Shown here: positions 24,536-33,256 of the stretch, piece after piece | Layout: the number at the start of each line of letters is the position of its first letter | How positions within the stretch are numbered: position 1 is the first letter of the stretch | NCBI GenBank assembly: GCA_016936505.1 | Contig: JAFGXS010000009.1 | Coordinates: 1 to 43,332 of the forward strand | DNA: 43,332 bases | Direction of reading: 5' to 3' | Source: Bacteroidales bacterium | GTDB taxonomy: Bacteria; Bacteroidota; Bacteroidia; Bacteroidales; F082 | Program-made: the position numbers and the translations under genes | The notes under the pieces: model-generated | Seen by the model: only the letters and a program-made list of their open reading frames with translations | What the model was told of the DNA's origin: nothing | Databases searched by the model: none

Positions 24536-27500
24536 ATGAAATTCAGAAAATTCTTACTCTATATTTCGTTTTTGCTGATCCCTTTTCAGGGATTTGGTAT
24601 CGACTATTCTTTTCAGGGAAAGATAAACTGGAAACCTGTACAGTATGTCCAACCTGAAAGAGGAAGCGGTTTTTTCAGGCTTGCATTTGATCATGCTTTC
24701 TATCCTGATTGGAATGGGTTGCCGGTTTTTAAAGCATCGATACAGGTTCATACTGCCGATGCAAAGCTTTCTGCAAAACTTTTCCCCGAGCTTGTTGTGC
24801 CTGCTGATTCAGCGGAAACAGCTTTGCTGCATAAACAGTCTTTTGAAGATACATCGTTCCGAATTAAAGTAAATTTTTCAGTTGCCAGAAAACAGCCACT
24901 GGTAATAATACAGGTAAGTCCTGTCAGATGGAATCCTACAAAAGAACAATATGAGAAATTAGTTTCTTTCAATGTTGATATTCAGGTTGTTGATGACACT
25001 TTAGGCGTCGTTCAAAAACAGGCTCTGGTAACCGATCATTGTGTTTTGGCAACAGGTTCGTGGTTTAAAATAAGAATCAACAAAAGCGGAATTTATAAGA
25101 TTACTTACGATGAATTGAAAAACATGGGGTTTCCGCTTGATGGAAGTTCAGCTGATATTGCTTTATATGGCAACGGGGGTGGCGTGCTGCCTGAACAAAA
25201 TAATATTCCTGTTCCGGAGGATCTTACAGAAAACCCGATTGAGGTTGTAGAGGGCGGGGACGGGACATTTGGCCCCGGCGATTATATTCTGTTTTACGGG
25301 CAGGGGCCTGTAACCTGGAATTATGATGCTTCAACGGGATATTTTTCTCATCAGGATAACTATTACAGCGATTATGCTTATTATTTTCTAACATTGAAAA
25401 GTACACCGGGCAAAAGGATTCAGACTCAGACAATGCCCTCAGGAACACCTGATGTTGATGTGAAAAGTTTTTCTGATTATGCCTACCATGAGTTGGATCA
25501 AAGAAATTTGGGTAGCACCGGAAGAACCTGGTATGGTGAAGTGTTTGATTTTACCACCAGCTATACTTTTGATTTTAATTTCCCTAACAGACTTGATACG
25601 ACCAATGTTTTTGTAAAGGCATCGTTGGCTTCAACGGCTCAAAGTACAAATGGTTTTCAGGTATATGGAAATAGTTCGTTACGGAGTTATGTGAGTATTC
25701 CTATAACCGGAACCAGTGGATACGATGTGGGAAAAGGAGCGACAACACAATTTAGTTATAATCCTTCAGACACAGTTGTTTCAATTAATCTGAAGTTTTT
25801 GCGAAATGATGCCGCTTCGGTGGGTTATCTGGATTATATTGATGTGAATGCTCAGCGGGCTCTGATTTTTACAGGGAATCAAATGACCTTTACTAAAGTA
25901 TTCCATACCGGATCACTAGCCAGTTATTATTTAACATCTAATCAACCGGTACAGGTTTGGGATATTACCTATCCCCTGGATGCTCAAAAGGTTTGGTTAA
26001 CCCAACAATCAAACGGATATCAGTTTTCTGAACCGGTATCAACAACGGTTCAGAGATTTATCGCCTTTAATGGAAATGAATATTATAGCCCTGAATTTGT
26101 GGAGCGGGTTCAGAATCAGGATTTACATGCTGTGAAGGATATTGATTATCTTATTGTTGCGTATCCTGAATTTTTGGCGCAGGCAGAAAGGCTGGCTGCT
26201 TATCATGAACAAAAGGACGGGCTAAAGGTTTATGTAACAACGCCCGAAAAAATTTATAATGAGTTTTCTTCAGGTGCACAGGATATTACAGCTATCAGGA
26301 ATTTTGTAAAAAGATTATACGATATCAGCGATCCGGGTCAGGAAATCAAATATCTGTTGCTGTTTGGAGATGCCTCCTATGATTATAAGGACCGTGTGAA
26401 AGATAATACCAACTTTGTTCCCTGCTGGGAAAGTGTTGGTTCTTTAAATTTAATCAGTTCCATTGCCAGCGATGATTATTATGGCTATCTGGATGATGGA
26501 GAAGGAGCAAGCAGTTATGATCGTGTGGATATTGGAATTGGCCGCTTTCCTGTGGATAATGTTGATGAAGCTACAAGAGCGGTTGATAAAATAATCAGTT
26601 ATGAAACTCCTTCGGCTAAGAATATCGGCCCGTGGCGTAATGTGATCACTTTTGTTGCTGATGACGGAGATAACAATACCCATCTGAATGATGCTGAAAA
26701 GCTTTCAACTCTGGTTCAAACACAGAATCCTGCACTCAACATAAAAAAGTTGTACCTGGATGCTTTTCCTCAGGAATCCACTCCCAGCGGACAAAGAGCT
26801 CCGGCTTTAAATGAAGCCATTGATGCCCAAATTGATAATGGAACGCTTATCTTTAATTACTCAGGTCATGGCGGTGTTAATGGTCTGGGACACGAGCGTT
26901 TTGTTCAGTTATCGGATATTAATTCCTGGGATAATTATAATAAACTTTCTGTGTTCATAACAGCAACTTGCGAGTTTACAGCTTTCGATAATCCTGAACT
27001 GGTTTCTGCAGGCGAGTGGACATTTTTCAATCCGAATGGCGGAGCAGTAGCGTTATTTACTACTACAAGAGCAACCTATGCCAGTTCAAATCTGGCTTTG
27101 AATACAGCAATATATAACCACAATATGTTGGAAAAAACAGGTGGACTTTATCCCAGGTTTGGCGATGTTATCCGGCGGTCAAAAATCCTGGGAGGCGATA
27201 ATGACAAAAAGTTTACGTTGATAGGTGATCCGGCTTTAAGGCTGAATTATCCTCAGTGGAGCGCAGTAACTACATCAATTAATGAGCAGCCTCTTGATTC
27301 GGTACAACCTGATACATTGAAAGCATTGTCGAAAGTCAGAATTCGGGGTGAAGTTCTGACTGAATCGGGGCAGTTGGCATCTGCCTATCAGGGAACCTTA
27401 TTCCCAACAATCTATGATAAGGAATCAAAGATTTATACTTTGGGAACCGATAATGACAGTCAGGTTACTTCATTTTTATTGTGGAAAAATATATTGTTTA

Positions 27501-28339
27501 ACGGGAAAGCCGAAATAAACAATGGAAAATTTGATTTCACATTTTTGGTGCCCAAAGACATTGCCTATCAGTACGGAACAGGTAGAATTGCTTATTATTT
27601 TTCAAATGACTCGATTGATGGAAATGGTTCTTCAGAAAATATAATTGTCGGCGGTTTTAATCAGCAGGCTGTTGAAGATACAACAGGCCCTGAAATCAGG
27701 CTTTTTATGAATGATTCAACTTTTATCTCAGGTGGAATTACCGATGAAAATCCCAGTTTGTTTGCTATGGTTAATGATGTAAATGGTATCAACACTTCGG
27801 GAATTGGTATTGGTCATGACATTGTGGCTACTCTTGATAATAATCCGAACAAAAGTTATAATCTGAATGCATTTTATACTGCGTCAGAAGGTGACTATAC
27901 GCATGGAATTGTAACATATCCTTTTCAGAATTTAAGCGTGGGTGAACATACGCTTACGCTGAAGGTTTGGGATTTGTATAACAATTCATCTACTGCAACT
28001 ATTAATTTTATGGTGAAGAGTTCAGGAAGTGAAGTGGTAGAACATTTGCAAAACTGGCCCAATCCTGCCAGGGGAGCAACGGATTTTGTTTTTCAACATA
28101 ACATGGCGGGAAAAGAACTAAAGGTGGAAATAGATATTTACAGTCTGGATGGAAGAAAAATCAGTACAATCAGAAAAACTTTGATTCCGGATGGCTTTAC
28201 TTCCGGAAGGATACATTGGGATGGAACGTCTTATACAGGAGCAAGGCTTGCTGCCGGAATGTATGTTTGCAGGGCGTTAATAACAGCTCCCGATGGTGAA
28301 ACTAAGTCATTGCAAACGAAAATGGTTTTTATTCCATAG
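24536..28339 (+). CDS. porU: PorU, type IX secretion sortase
   Basis: A 1267-residue gingipain-like (peptidase C25) protease that cleaves the C-terminal signal of T9SS cargo at the cell surface and joins the cargo to a lipid carrier. A signal peptide (about 1-21) is followed by a beta-rich N-terminal region and the C25 domain (about 530-900). The catalytic His is H778 in NYSGHGG and the catalytic Cys is C812 in ITATCEFTAFDN. Residues about 1170-1267 resemble a T9SS type A sorting domain (NWPNPARGATDF, GRKISTI, LAAGMYVCRA); PorU is known to keep its own such domain. porV follows 78 bases downstream, supplying the PorV partner. Confidence 0.95.
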   Translation: MKFRKFLLYISFLLIPFQGFGIDYSFQGKINWKPVQYVQPERGSGFFRLAFDHAFYPDWNGLPVFKASIQVHTADAKLSAKLFPELVVPADSAETALLHKQSFEDTSFRIKVNFSVARKQPLVIIQVSPVRWNPTKEQYEKLVSFNVDIQVVDDTLGVVQKQALVTDHCVLATGSWFKIRINKSGIYKITYDELKNMGFPLDGSSADIALYGNGGGVLPEQNNIPVPEDLTENPIEVVEGGDGTFGPGDYILFYGQGPVTWNYDASTGYFSHQDNYYSDYAYYFLTLKSTPGKRIQTQTMPSGTPDVDVKSFSDYAYHELDQRNLGSTGRTWYGEVFDFTTSYTFDFNFPNRLDTTNVFVKASLASTAQSTNGFQVYGNSSLRSYVSIPITGTSGYDVGKGATTQFSYNPSDTVVSINLKFLRNDAASVGYLDYIDVNAQRALIFTGNQMTFTKVFHTGSLASYYLTSNQPVQVWDITYPLDAQKVWLTQQSNGYQFSEPVSTTVQRFIAFNGNEYYSPEFVERVQNQDLHAVKDIDYLIVAYPEFLAQAERLAAYHEQKDGLKVYVTTPEKIYNEFSSGAQDITAIRNFVKRLYDISDPGQEIKYLLLFGDASYDYKDRVKDNTNFVPCWESVGSLNLISSIASDDYYGYLDDGEGASSYDRVDIGIGRFPVDNVDEATRAVDKIISYETPSAKNIGPWRNVITFVADDGDNNTHLNDAEKLSTLVQTQNPALNIKKLYLDAFPQESTPSGQRAPALNEAIDAQIDNGTLIFNYSGHGGVNGLGHERFVQLSDINSWDNYNKLSVFITATCEFTAFDNPELVSAGEWTFFNPNGGAVALFTTTRATYASSNLALNTAIYNHNMLEKTGGLYPRFGDVIRRSKILGGDNDKKFTLIGDPALRLNYPQWSAVTTSINEQPLDSVQPDTLKALSKVRIRGEVLTESGQLASAYQGTLFPTIYDKESKIYTLGTDNDSQVTSFLLWKNILFNGKAEINNGKFDFTFLVPKDIAYQYGTGRIAYYFSNDSIDGNGSSENIIVGGFNQQAVEDTTGPEIRLFMNDSTFISGGITDENPSLFAMVNDVNGINTSGIGIGHDIVATLDNNPNKSYNLNAFYTASEGDYTHGIVTYPFQNLSVGEHTLTLKVWDLYNNSSTATINFMVKSSGSEVVEHLQNWPNPARGATDFVFQHNMAGKELKVEIDIYSLDGRKISTIRKTLIPDGFTSGRIHWDGTSYTGARLAAGMYVCRALITAPDGETKSLQTKMVFIP

Positions 28340-28357
28340 CAGATTAATTAGTTCTTT

Positions 28358-28365
28358 TATATTTG
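28358..28365 (+). promoter_or_regulatory. -7 element for porV
   Basis: TATATTTG matches TAnnTTTG exactly, 52 bases before the porV ATG and 19 after the porU stop. It suggests porV is also transcribed on its own. Confidence 0.45.
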
Positions 28366-28417
28366 TATGATACTAAGATTGATTTTTAAGCGTTAGAGTT
28401 ACAACTATTGAATTTTT

Positions 28418-29617
28418 ATGAAGACAAGATTATTTCTACTTTTTGTTTTATTTGGTTTTGGTACCCAAATTAAAGCGCAAACCAATAATGATGGAAATCC
28501 AATCAGAACAGCAGTTCCTTTTATGATGATAGGCCCCGATGCGAGAGCAGGTGCTATGGGTGACGGCGGTGTCGCAACAAGTCCTGATGCTTATTCCATG
28601 CATTGGAACGCAGCTAAATATGCATTCATCAACGAAGAAAACGGTTTTTCTCTTTCCTATACACCCTGGTTAAAAAATCTAGTCAACGATATCAATCTTT
28701 CTTATTTAACCTATTTTCACCGTTTGAATGACCAGTCTACACTGGCTTTCTCCATGCGTTACTTTTCGATGGGTTATATTACTTTTACGGATCAAACCGG
28801 GAATCCTGTTGGTGATTATAAACCTAACGAATTTGCTATAGACGGTGCTTATGCACGCAAATTATCAGATAATCTGGCTTTGTCGGTAACCGGAAAGTTT
28901 ATTTATTCAAACCTGACAGCCGGTTATAGCACACCTGGTGTTGATAATAGTGCCGGATATTCGGTTGCTGCTGATGTAGCTCTTTATTGGGAAAAAGATG
29001 TAAACTGGTTCCAGTCTATGGATGCGCAATTTGCCTGGGGTCTCCAGATTTCAAATATCGGATCAAAAATATCATATAGTTCGTCAAATATTAAGAGAGA
29101 TTTTATTCCGACAAACCTGCGCTTTGGTCCCAGGTTAACTTTTCATCTGGATCAGTATAATAAACTTTCTTTTAACTTGGATATCAATAAATTGTTGGTT
29201 CCAACCACACCTATATATGAAACTGACAGTACCGGAAGTCCAATAGTTGATGCCGGTGGAAATTATATAATTGCCAAAGGTATGAATCCTGATGTTTCTG
29301 TTGTAAAAGGAATGGTACAGTCGTTTTATGATGCTCCGGGTGGATTTAAAGAAGAAATGCAGGAATTTTACATGTCGTTTGGTGCCGAATATTGGTACAA
29401 TAATGTATTTGCTGTTCGCGGCGGCTACTTTTACGAAAACAAATATAAGGGCGATCGTCAGTATGTTACTCTGGGATTGGGCTTGAGATATAATGTTTTT
29501 GGAATAGATTTTTCCTATTTGATACCGACGGTTTCTTATCAGAACCCGATGGAAAACACACTTCGTTTTAGTTTGGTCTTTAACTTTGGCAGCAATACCG
29601 GCAACAGAAGTTATTGA
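28418..29617 (+). CDS. porV: PorV, type IX secretion outer-membrane shuttle protein
   Basis: A 399-residue outer-membrane beta-barrel (FadL-like fold) that receives cargo from the SprA translocon and delivers it to PorU. A signal peptide (1-21, ending QIKAQ) precedes the family N-terminal motif RTAVPFMMIGPDARAGAMGD (about 30-49) and the TSPDAYSMHWNAAKYAF segment. Alternating beta-strand pattern continues to the end, which closes in RFSLVFNFGSN. The neighbours porU and gldJ make the assignment firm. The downstream gap to the phosphohexomutase holds no clear terminator. Confidence 0.95.
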   Translation: MKTRLFLLFVLFGFGTQIKAQTNNDGNPIRTAVPFMMIGPDARAGAMGDGGVATSPDAYSMHWNAAKYAFINEENGFSLSYTPWLKNLVNDINLSYLTYFHRLNDQSTLAFSMRYFSMGYITFTDQTGNPVGDYKPNEFAIDGAYARKLSDNLALSVTGKFIYSNLTAGYSTPGVDNSAGYSVAADVALYWEKDVNWFQSMDAQFAWGLQISNIGSKISYSSSNIKRDFIPTNLRFGPRLTFHLDQYNKLSFNLDINKLLVPTTPIYETDSTGSPIVDAGGNYIIAKGMNPDVSVVKGMVQSFYDAPGGFKEEMQEFYMSFGAEYWYNNVFAVRGGYFYENKYKGDRQYVTLGLGLRYNVFGIDFSYLIPTVSYQNPMENTLRFSLVFNFGSNTGNRSY

Positions 29618-29696
29618 TAAACTTTTTCCGGCATAACAAAATGTCAGGTTTAGTGTATTTGTTAGAAAATCTTTTCTGATAAACATGATTTCTCCT

Positions 29697-29704
29697 TAAT
29701 TTTG
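29697..29704 (+). promoter_or_regulatory. -7 element for the phosphohexomutase gene
   Basis: TAATTTTG matches TAnnTTTG exactly, 15 bases before the ATG at 29720. Confidence 0.45.
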
Positions 29705-29719
29705 TAGAAAATTTGAATA

Positions 29720-31066
29720 ATGAAAGCATTTAAAGCCTATGATATTCGTGGTGTTTACGGCCGCGATCTTAATCCTGAAATTGTTTACCGTATAGGATAT
29801 TTTTTGCCCAGAGTTTTGCCAATGAAAGAAATTCTTGTGGGAAGAGATATAAGACTTTCGTCTGATGAAATGTTTGAATCGCTTTCGAGAGGACTTACAG
29901 ATGCCGGAATCAATGTAGTGGATGCAGGGCTTACCACAACACCAATGGTATATTGGGGAACAGGAAAATACAATTTTGATGCTTCTGTTATGATAACAGC
30001 ATCGCACAATCCCAAGGAGCATAATGGTTTGAAGGTTTCAGCCCGTCATGTGTTGCCCGTTGGCTACGATACGGGTTTGGGAAGGCTGGAAAAGCTGGTT
30101 GAATCGGATGAACCTGTAGTTGTTAAACAAAAAGGAAGTGTTCGTTCACTGGATATGAAACCTGATTATCTTGAGTTTTTATCTACATACAAACAGGATT
30201 ATTCAGATCTGAATTTGAGTATTGATTTTTCAAATGGAATGTCTACTTTGTTTAAAAATGATTTGTTTGGAAATAAATATTTCCCTTTAAACGATACCTG
30301 TGATGGTACTTTTCCGGGTCATGAACCCAATCCGTTGGAACCTGAAAATCAGGAACAGATTAAAGAAGCGGTGTTGAAAAACAAAAGTGACCTGGGTGTG
30401 ATTTTTGACGGAGATGCCGATCGTGTGATGTTTATTGATGAAAAAGGTCAGTTTATTTCTCCCGATTTGATCATAGCTGTTTTTGCCCGTTATTTTCTTA
30501 CCGATACAAGTAAGAAGCAAACCGTTGTGCATGATATCAGAACCTCAAAAGCTGTGGGTGAATATCTGAAACAGTTTAATGCCGATGTGGACATTTGGCG
30601 TGTGGGAAGAGCTTATGGTGCAACCAAGTTACGCGAGGTGAACGGAATTTATGGAGGTGAATTGGCTGGTCATTATTATTTCAAAGACTTTTATTTTTCT
30701 GATAGCGGACTAATGGCTGCATTGATTATGCTGAATATTGTCAAAGAGTTGAATGCTTCCGGTAGTACTGTTTCAAAAATGATGCAGGAGATTTCTCCTT
30801 ATGCTAATACTGGTGAAGTGAATTTTGTAATCAGTCGTAAAGAAGAAGCTATGAATGCCGTTGTTGATTATTTTAGATCTTCTGAAGTGCCAACCGCATA
30901 TTATGACTTTGACGGCTATCGTCTTGAATTTTCTGATTGGTGGTTCAATATCAGGCCTTCCAATACGGAACCTTATCTCCGCTTTATAGCGGAAGCCAGG
31001 TCTAAAACTCTATTGGATGTAAAATCACAAAAAGTTTTTGAATTATTGAAACCATTTCAGGTTTAA
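29720..31066 (+). CDS. manB: Phosphomannomutase/phosphoglucomutase
   Basis: A 448-residue alpha-D-phosphohexomutase that interconverts the 1- and 6-phosphates of mannose or glucose, feeding GDP-mannose or UDP-glucose synthesis. The phosphoserine loop is VMITASHNPKEHNG (about S97). The Mg2+ site is IFDGDADRVMF, the sugar-binding loop is GGELAGHYYF and the C-terminal phosphate site is RPSNTEPYLR. The relaxed family cannot be split into manB and pgm by sequence alone, so the symbol is tentative. It has its own -7 element and is not obviously part of the por operon. Confidence 0.92.
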   Translation: MKAFKAYDIRGVYGRDLNPEIVYRIGYFLPRVLPMKEILVGRDIRLSSDEMFESLSRGLTDAGINVVDAGLTTTPMVYWGTGKYNFDASVMITASHNPKEHNGLKVSARHVLPVGYDTGLGRLEKLVESDEPVVVKQKGSVRSLDMKPDYLEFLSTYKQDYSDLNLSIDFSNGMSTLFKNDLFGNKYFPLNDTCDGTFPGHEPNPLEPENQEQIKEAVLKNKSDLGVIFDGDADRVMFIDEKGQFISPDLIIAVFARYFLTDTSKKQTVVHDIRTSKAVGEYLKQFNADVDIWRVGRAYGATKLREVNGIYGGELAGHYYFKDFYFSDSGLMAALIMLNIVKELNASGSTVSKMMQEISPYANTGEVNFVISRKEEAMNAVVDYFRSSEVPTAYYDFDGYRLEFSDWWFNIRPSNTEPYLRFIAEARSKTLLDVKSQKVFELLKPFQV

Positions 31067-31105
31067 TTGAGTTTTTCTATTGTTTTTGTGAAAACAAAAT
31101 ATTGT

Positions 31106-31113
31106 TATTTTTG
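31106..31113 (+). promoter_or_regulatory. Promoter for the SpoIIAA-like gene
   Basis: TATTTTTG matches TAnnTTTG exactly, with a TTTG (31085-31088) 17 bases upstream as a -33 candidate. It lies 31 bases before the ATG. Confidence 0.5.
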
Positions 31114-31143
31114 ATACAAATAGTGTGTTAACTATTAACTATT

Positions 31144-31539
31144 ATGGGAACAAAAGAAGACTCTGTTGCAGGAATTTTTTCCTATAAAGTTTTTAAAGAC
31201 AAGAAGTTTTGTGAAATTAAGGGAGAAGGAAAGGTTAATTTTAATGACTCACTTAATGCAATGATTGCTTTAGTAAAAGATCCTGACTTTCAACCTGATT
31301 TTGCTATTCTTGCAGATATTAAAGACTTAGACTATCATCCTACTTATGATGAATTAATGAGTCTTAAAGACAGACTTGTTTTTTTAAAGCATAACTTTAA
31401 AAATAAAATTGCATTGGTTACTTCAGATAAACTTTTTGTTATCGTTGAAGTTGTAACTGTTTTTTCACGAATAGCAGGTATAAAGATTAATTCTTTTACA
31501 AAGATGGAAAAAGCCCAATCGTGGTTGGCAGAGAAATAA
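31144..31539 (+). CDS. SpoIIAA/STAS-like small protein
   Basis: A 131-residue cytosolic protein whose alternating beta/alpha pattern resembles the SpoIIAA-like (STAS/SEC14-like) family. Two landmarks are GEGKVNFNDSLNAMIALVKDPDF (about 27-50) and FAILADIKDLDYHPTYDEL (about 54-72), the family's Asp-containing strand turn. The end MEKAQSWLAEK is also typical. The function is unknown; such proteins are often small adaptors. It is followed 13 bases later by a 68-residue gene on the same strand, suggesting cotranscription. Confidence 0.6.
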   Translation: MGTKEDSVAGIFSYKVFKDKKFCEIKGEGKVNFNDSLNAMIALVKDPDFQPDFAILADIKDLDYHPTYDELMSLKDRLVFLKHNFKNKIALVTSDKLFVIVEVVTVFSRIAGIKINSFTKMEKAQSWLAEK

Positions 31540-31552
31540 TCCCCTTTTTTTA

Positions 31553-31759
31553 ATGCGTAACAACACAAAACTAAAATTATTGCTTCAAAAATATACGGTT
31601 ACTCTAAACCGTAATGAAGATGAAGTTTTTCAACTGCGCCTCACAGATAAAAATAAAGGGACACAGCAAGAATTTGAAGGGGCTTCCTACAGCATCGTAA
31701 TGGCAAAAGCTTATAGTTATTTATTGAAGGTGCTGAAAAATCCTATGGAGTTCGAATAG
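31553..31759 (+). CDS. Small hypothetical protein
   Basis: A 68-residue protein, rich in Lys/Glu/Tyr, with no signal peptide or TM segment. Its content (KNKGTQQEFEGASYSIVMAK, then AYSYLLKVLKN) suggests a small beta/alpha fold but I do not recognise a family. It follows the SpoIIAA-like gene by 13 bases on the same strand, which supports it being real. Translation from the ATG at 31553 is preceded by a T-rich stretch without a clear ribosome-binding site. Confidence 0.5.
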   Translation: MRNNTKLKLLLQKYTVTLNRNEDEVFQLRLTDKNKGTQQEFEGASYSIVMAKAYSYLLKVLKNPMEFE

Positions 31760-31797
31760 GTATTTGAATCTTTTTAGATTCTATATCTTAAAGCAAA

Positions 31798-31826
31798 AAT
31801 AAATCAAGAATAAATCAAGAATAGAT
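31798..31826. repeat. Short AT-rich direct repeat
   Basis: AATAAATCAAG occurs twice in tandem (11-base unit), then partly a third time as AATAGAT. It lies between two convergent genes and has no evident role. Confidence 0.6.
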
Positions 31827-31836
31827 TACATTAGAT

Positions 31837-33063
31837 TTATAAAGCTGCTTTTAACCCGTCTATTAATTGTTCCATTTCTTCCATTGTTGTATAGTGTAGA
31901 AATGAGATTCTCAATACACCCGGATCGGTAGGAATCTTCATATCCATTAACGGACGCACTGCATAAAAGTTTCCCATGCCAACCATTAGTTTGTGTTGAG
32001 TTAATACAGAGTAGACTTCTTCAATACTTTTCTTTTTTGGGATTATAGAAACAATTGGAGCCCGATTTTCTGCTTGGTCAGGCCCTACAACTACAACATC
32101 ATTTCTTGATCTTAGAAATTCAAGCAGCTTCTCCAGCAGTTTGTTTTCATGTTCACGGAATAAGTTGTTTAAAGCTCTGTTTCTTTGATCTGGTGAGGTT
32201 TCTTTGTCAAAGTGATGCTCATAAATAGCATCAAAGTAATCCAGAATTCCACTGGCAGCAGCAATTTGTGCATGATCAGGCCCAGCAGGGGTTAGCATGC
32301 TTCGGGTTAATCCATCTTTAAAAAAGTGTGACTGATTTTTCATCTTTTTGATGAGGTTATCATTCACATACATCACACCTAAATGGGGTCCGAAGGTTTT
32401 GTAGGTTGAAAACAAATAAATATCAGTTCCGAGTTCCTTGATGTCAGGAAAACCATGGGGAGCCATGCCCACACCATCTACTACAGAAAGAGCATTGTGT
32501 TCGTGTGCTTTACGACTGATCTCTGCAACTGGGTTGATATACCCGATGATGTTGGAACAATGAGGATAAGCAACCATTCGTGTTTTATTTGTAAACAAAG
32601 CATCCAGTTCCCCGGGATCGAGCATGCCCGTTTCAGGATGTACATGCCATTCGATCACTTTTATTCCCTGATCAGCCAATCTTCTCCATGCTCCTGCATT
32701 GGCTTCATGATCCTGGCACGAAACTATGATTTCATCACCTTCATTCCACATGGGTTGCATAGCATGGGCCAGCACATATATATTTTGTGTAGTGGATGGT
32801 CCAAAATGAATCTCAGATTCATCCACATTCAAATAACCAGCCATTCTTTTGTATGAATCATCCATCAGACTACCTGCAAGTGTGGATGCCGGATAGGGAT
32901 AGTGTGGTTGTACCTTGTTTTGGGTGTAAAAACTGGTAAGCCTGTTCACCACTTGCTGACAAGGGTAGGAACCCCCTGCATTTTCAAAAAAAGCCCAACC
33001 TTTTAAAGTTGGTTCTGAAAATTCAGAGAATTGGGAACGAACGAATTTCAAGTCGAGATTCAT
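31837..33063 (-). CDS. Class V aminotransferase, SufS-like, without the desulfurase Cys
   Basis: A 408-residue PLP-dependent fold-type-I enzyme of the class V (SufS/CsdB-like) group. The PLP lysine is K222 in FSTYKTFGPHLG, and HFGPSTTQNIYVLA (86-99) and CQDHEANAGAWRRLA (116-130) match the SufS-type motifs. In SufS the catalytic Cys sits in a VRTGHHCAxPLM-type loop; the corresponding segment here is VGMGNFYAVRPLM with no Cys (the only cysteines are at 35, 116 and 169). This makes cysteine desulfuration unlikely and an epimerase, lyase or transaminase role more plausible. It is a single-gene unit. Confidence 0.82.
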   Translation of the reverse strand: MNLDLKFVRSQFSEFSEPTLKGWAFFENAGGSYPCQQVVNRLTSFYTQNKVQPHYPYPASTLAGSLMDDSYKRMAGYLNVDESEIHFGPSTTQNIYVLAHAMQPMWNEGDEIIVSCQDHEANAGAWRRLADQGIKVIEWHVHPETGMLDPGELDALFTNKTRMVAYPHCSNIIGYINPVAEISRKAHEHNALSVVDGVGMAPHGFPDIKELGTDIYLFSTYKTFGPHLGVMYVNDNLIKKMKNQSHFFKDGLTRSMLTPAGPDHAQIAAASGILDYFDAIYEHHFDKETSPDQRNRALNNLFREHENKLLEKLLEFLRSRNDVVVVGPDQAENRAPIVSIIPKKKSIEEVYSVLTQHKLMVGMGNFYAVRPLMDMKIPTDPGVLRISFLHYTTMEEMEQLIDGLKAAL

Positions 33064-33164
33064 GACAATACTTTTTAAACCTAATTAACGATATAAGCTT
33101 TGATAAAGATATTGTCTTTTTTTGGAAGAGCGCATTTGCTTGGAATAACAGAATTAAATAAACA

Positions 33165-33202
33165 AAGCCTGTTTCTCTTTTTGTTATTTGAGAAACAGGC
33201 TT
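33165..33202 (-). terminator. Terminator after the PepSY-like gene
   Basis: A 13-bp perfect inverted repeat AAGCCTGTTTCTC / GAGAAACAGGCTT with a 12-base loop. The minus strand continues TGTTTATTT, a weak T-rich tail. It lies 54 bases beyond the minus-strand stop at 33257. Confidence 0.75.
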
Positions 33203-33256
33203 CGGAGTTAATACCACTTATTCTATTGATTTATGATACGAATATCTTACCTCTTT

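Noticed and set aside
29135-29686. A 183-residue open frame antisense to porV
   Set aside because: It is opposite a confident gene and has no recognisable features; treated as a shadow frame.
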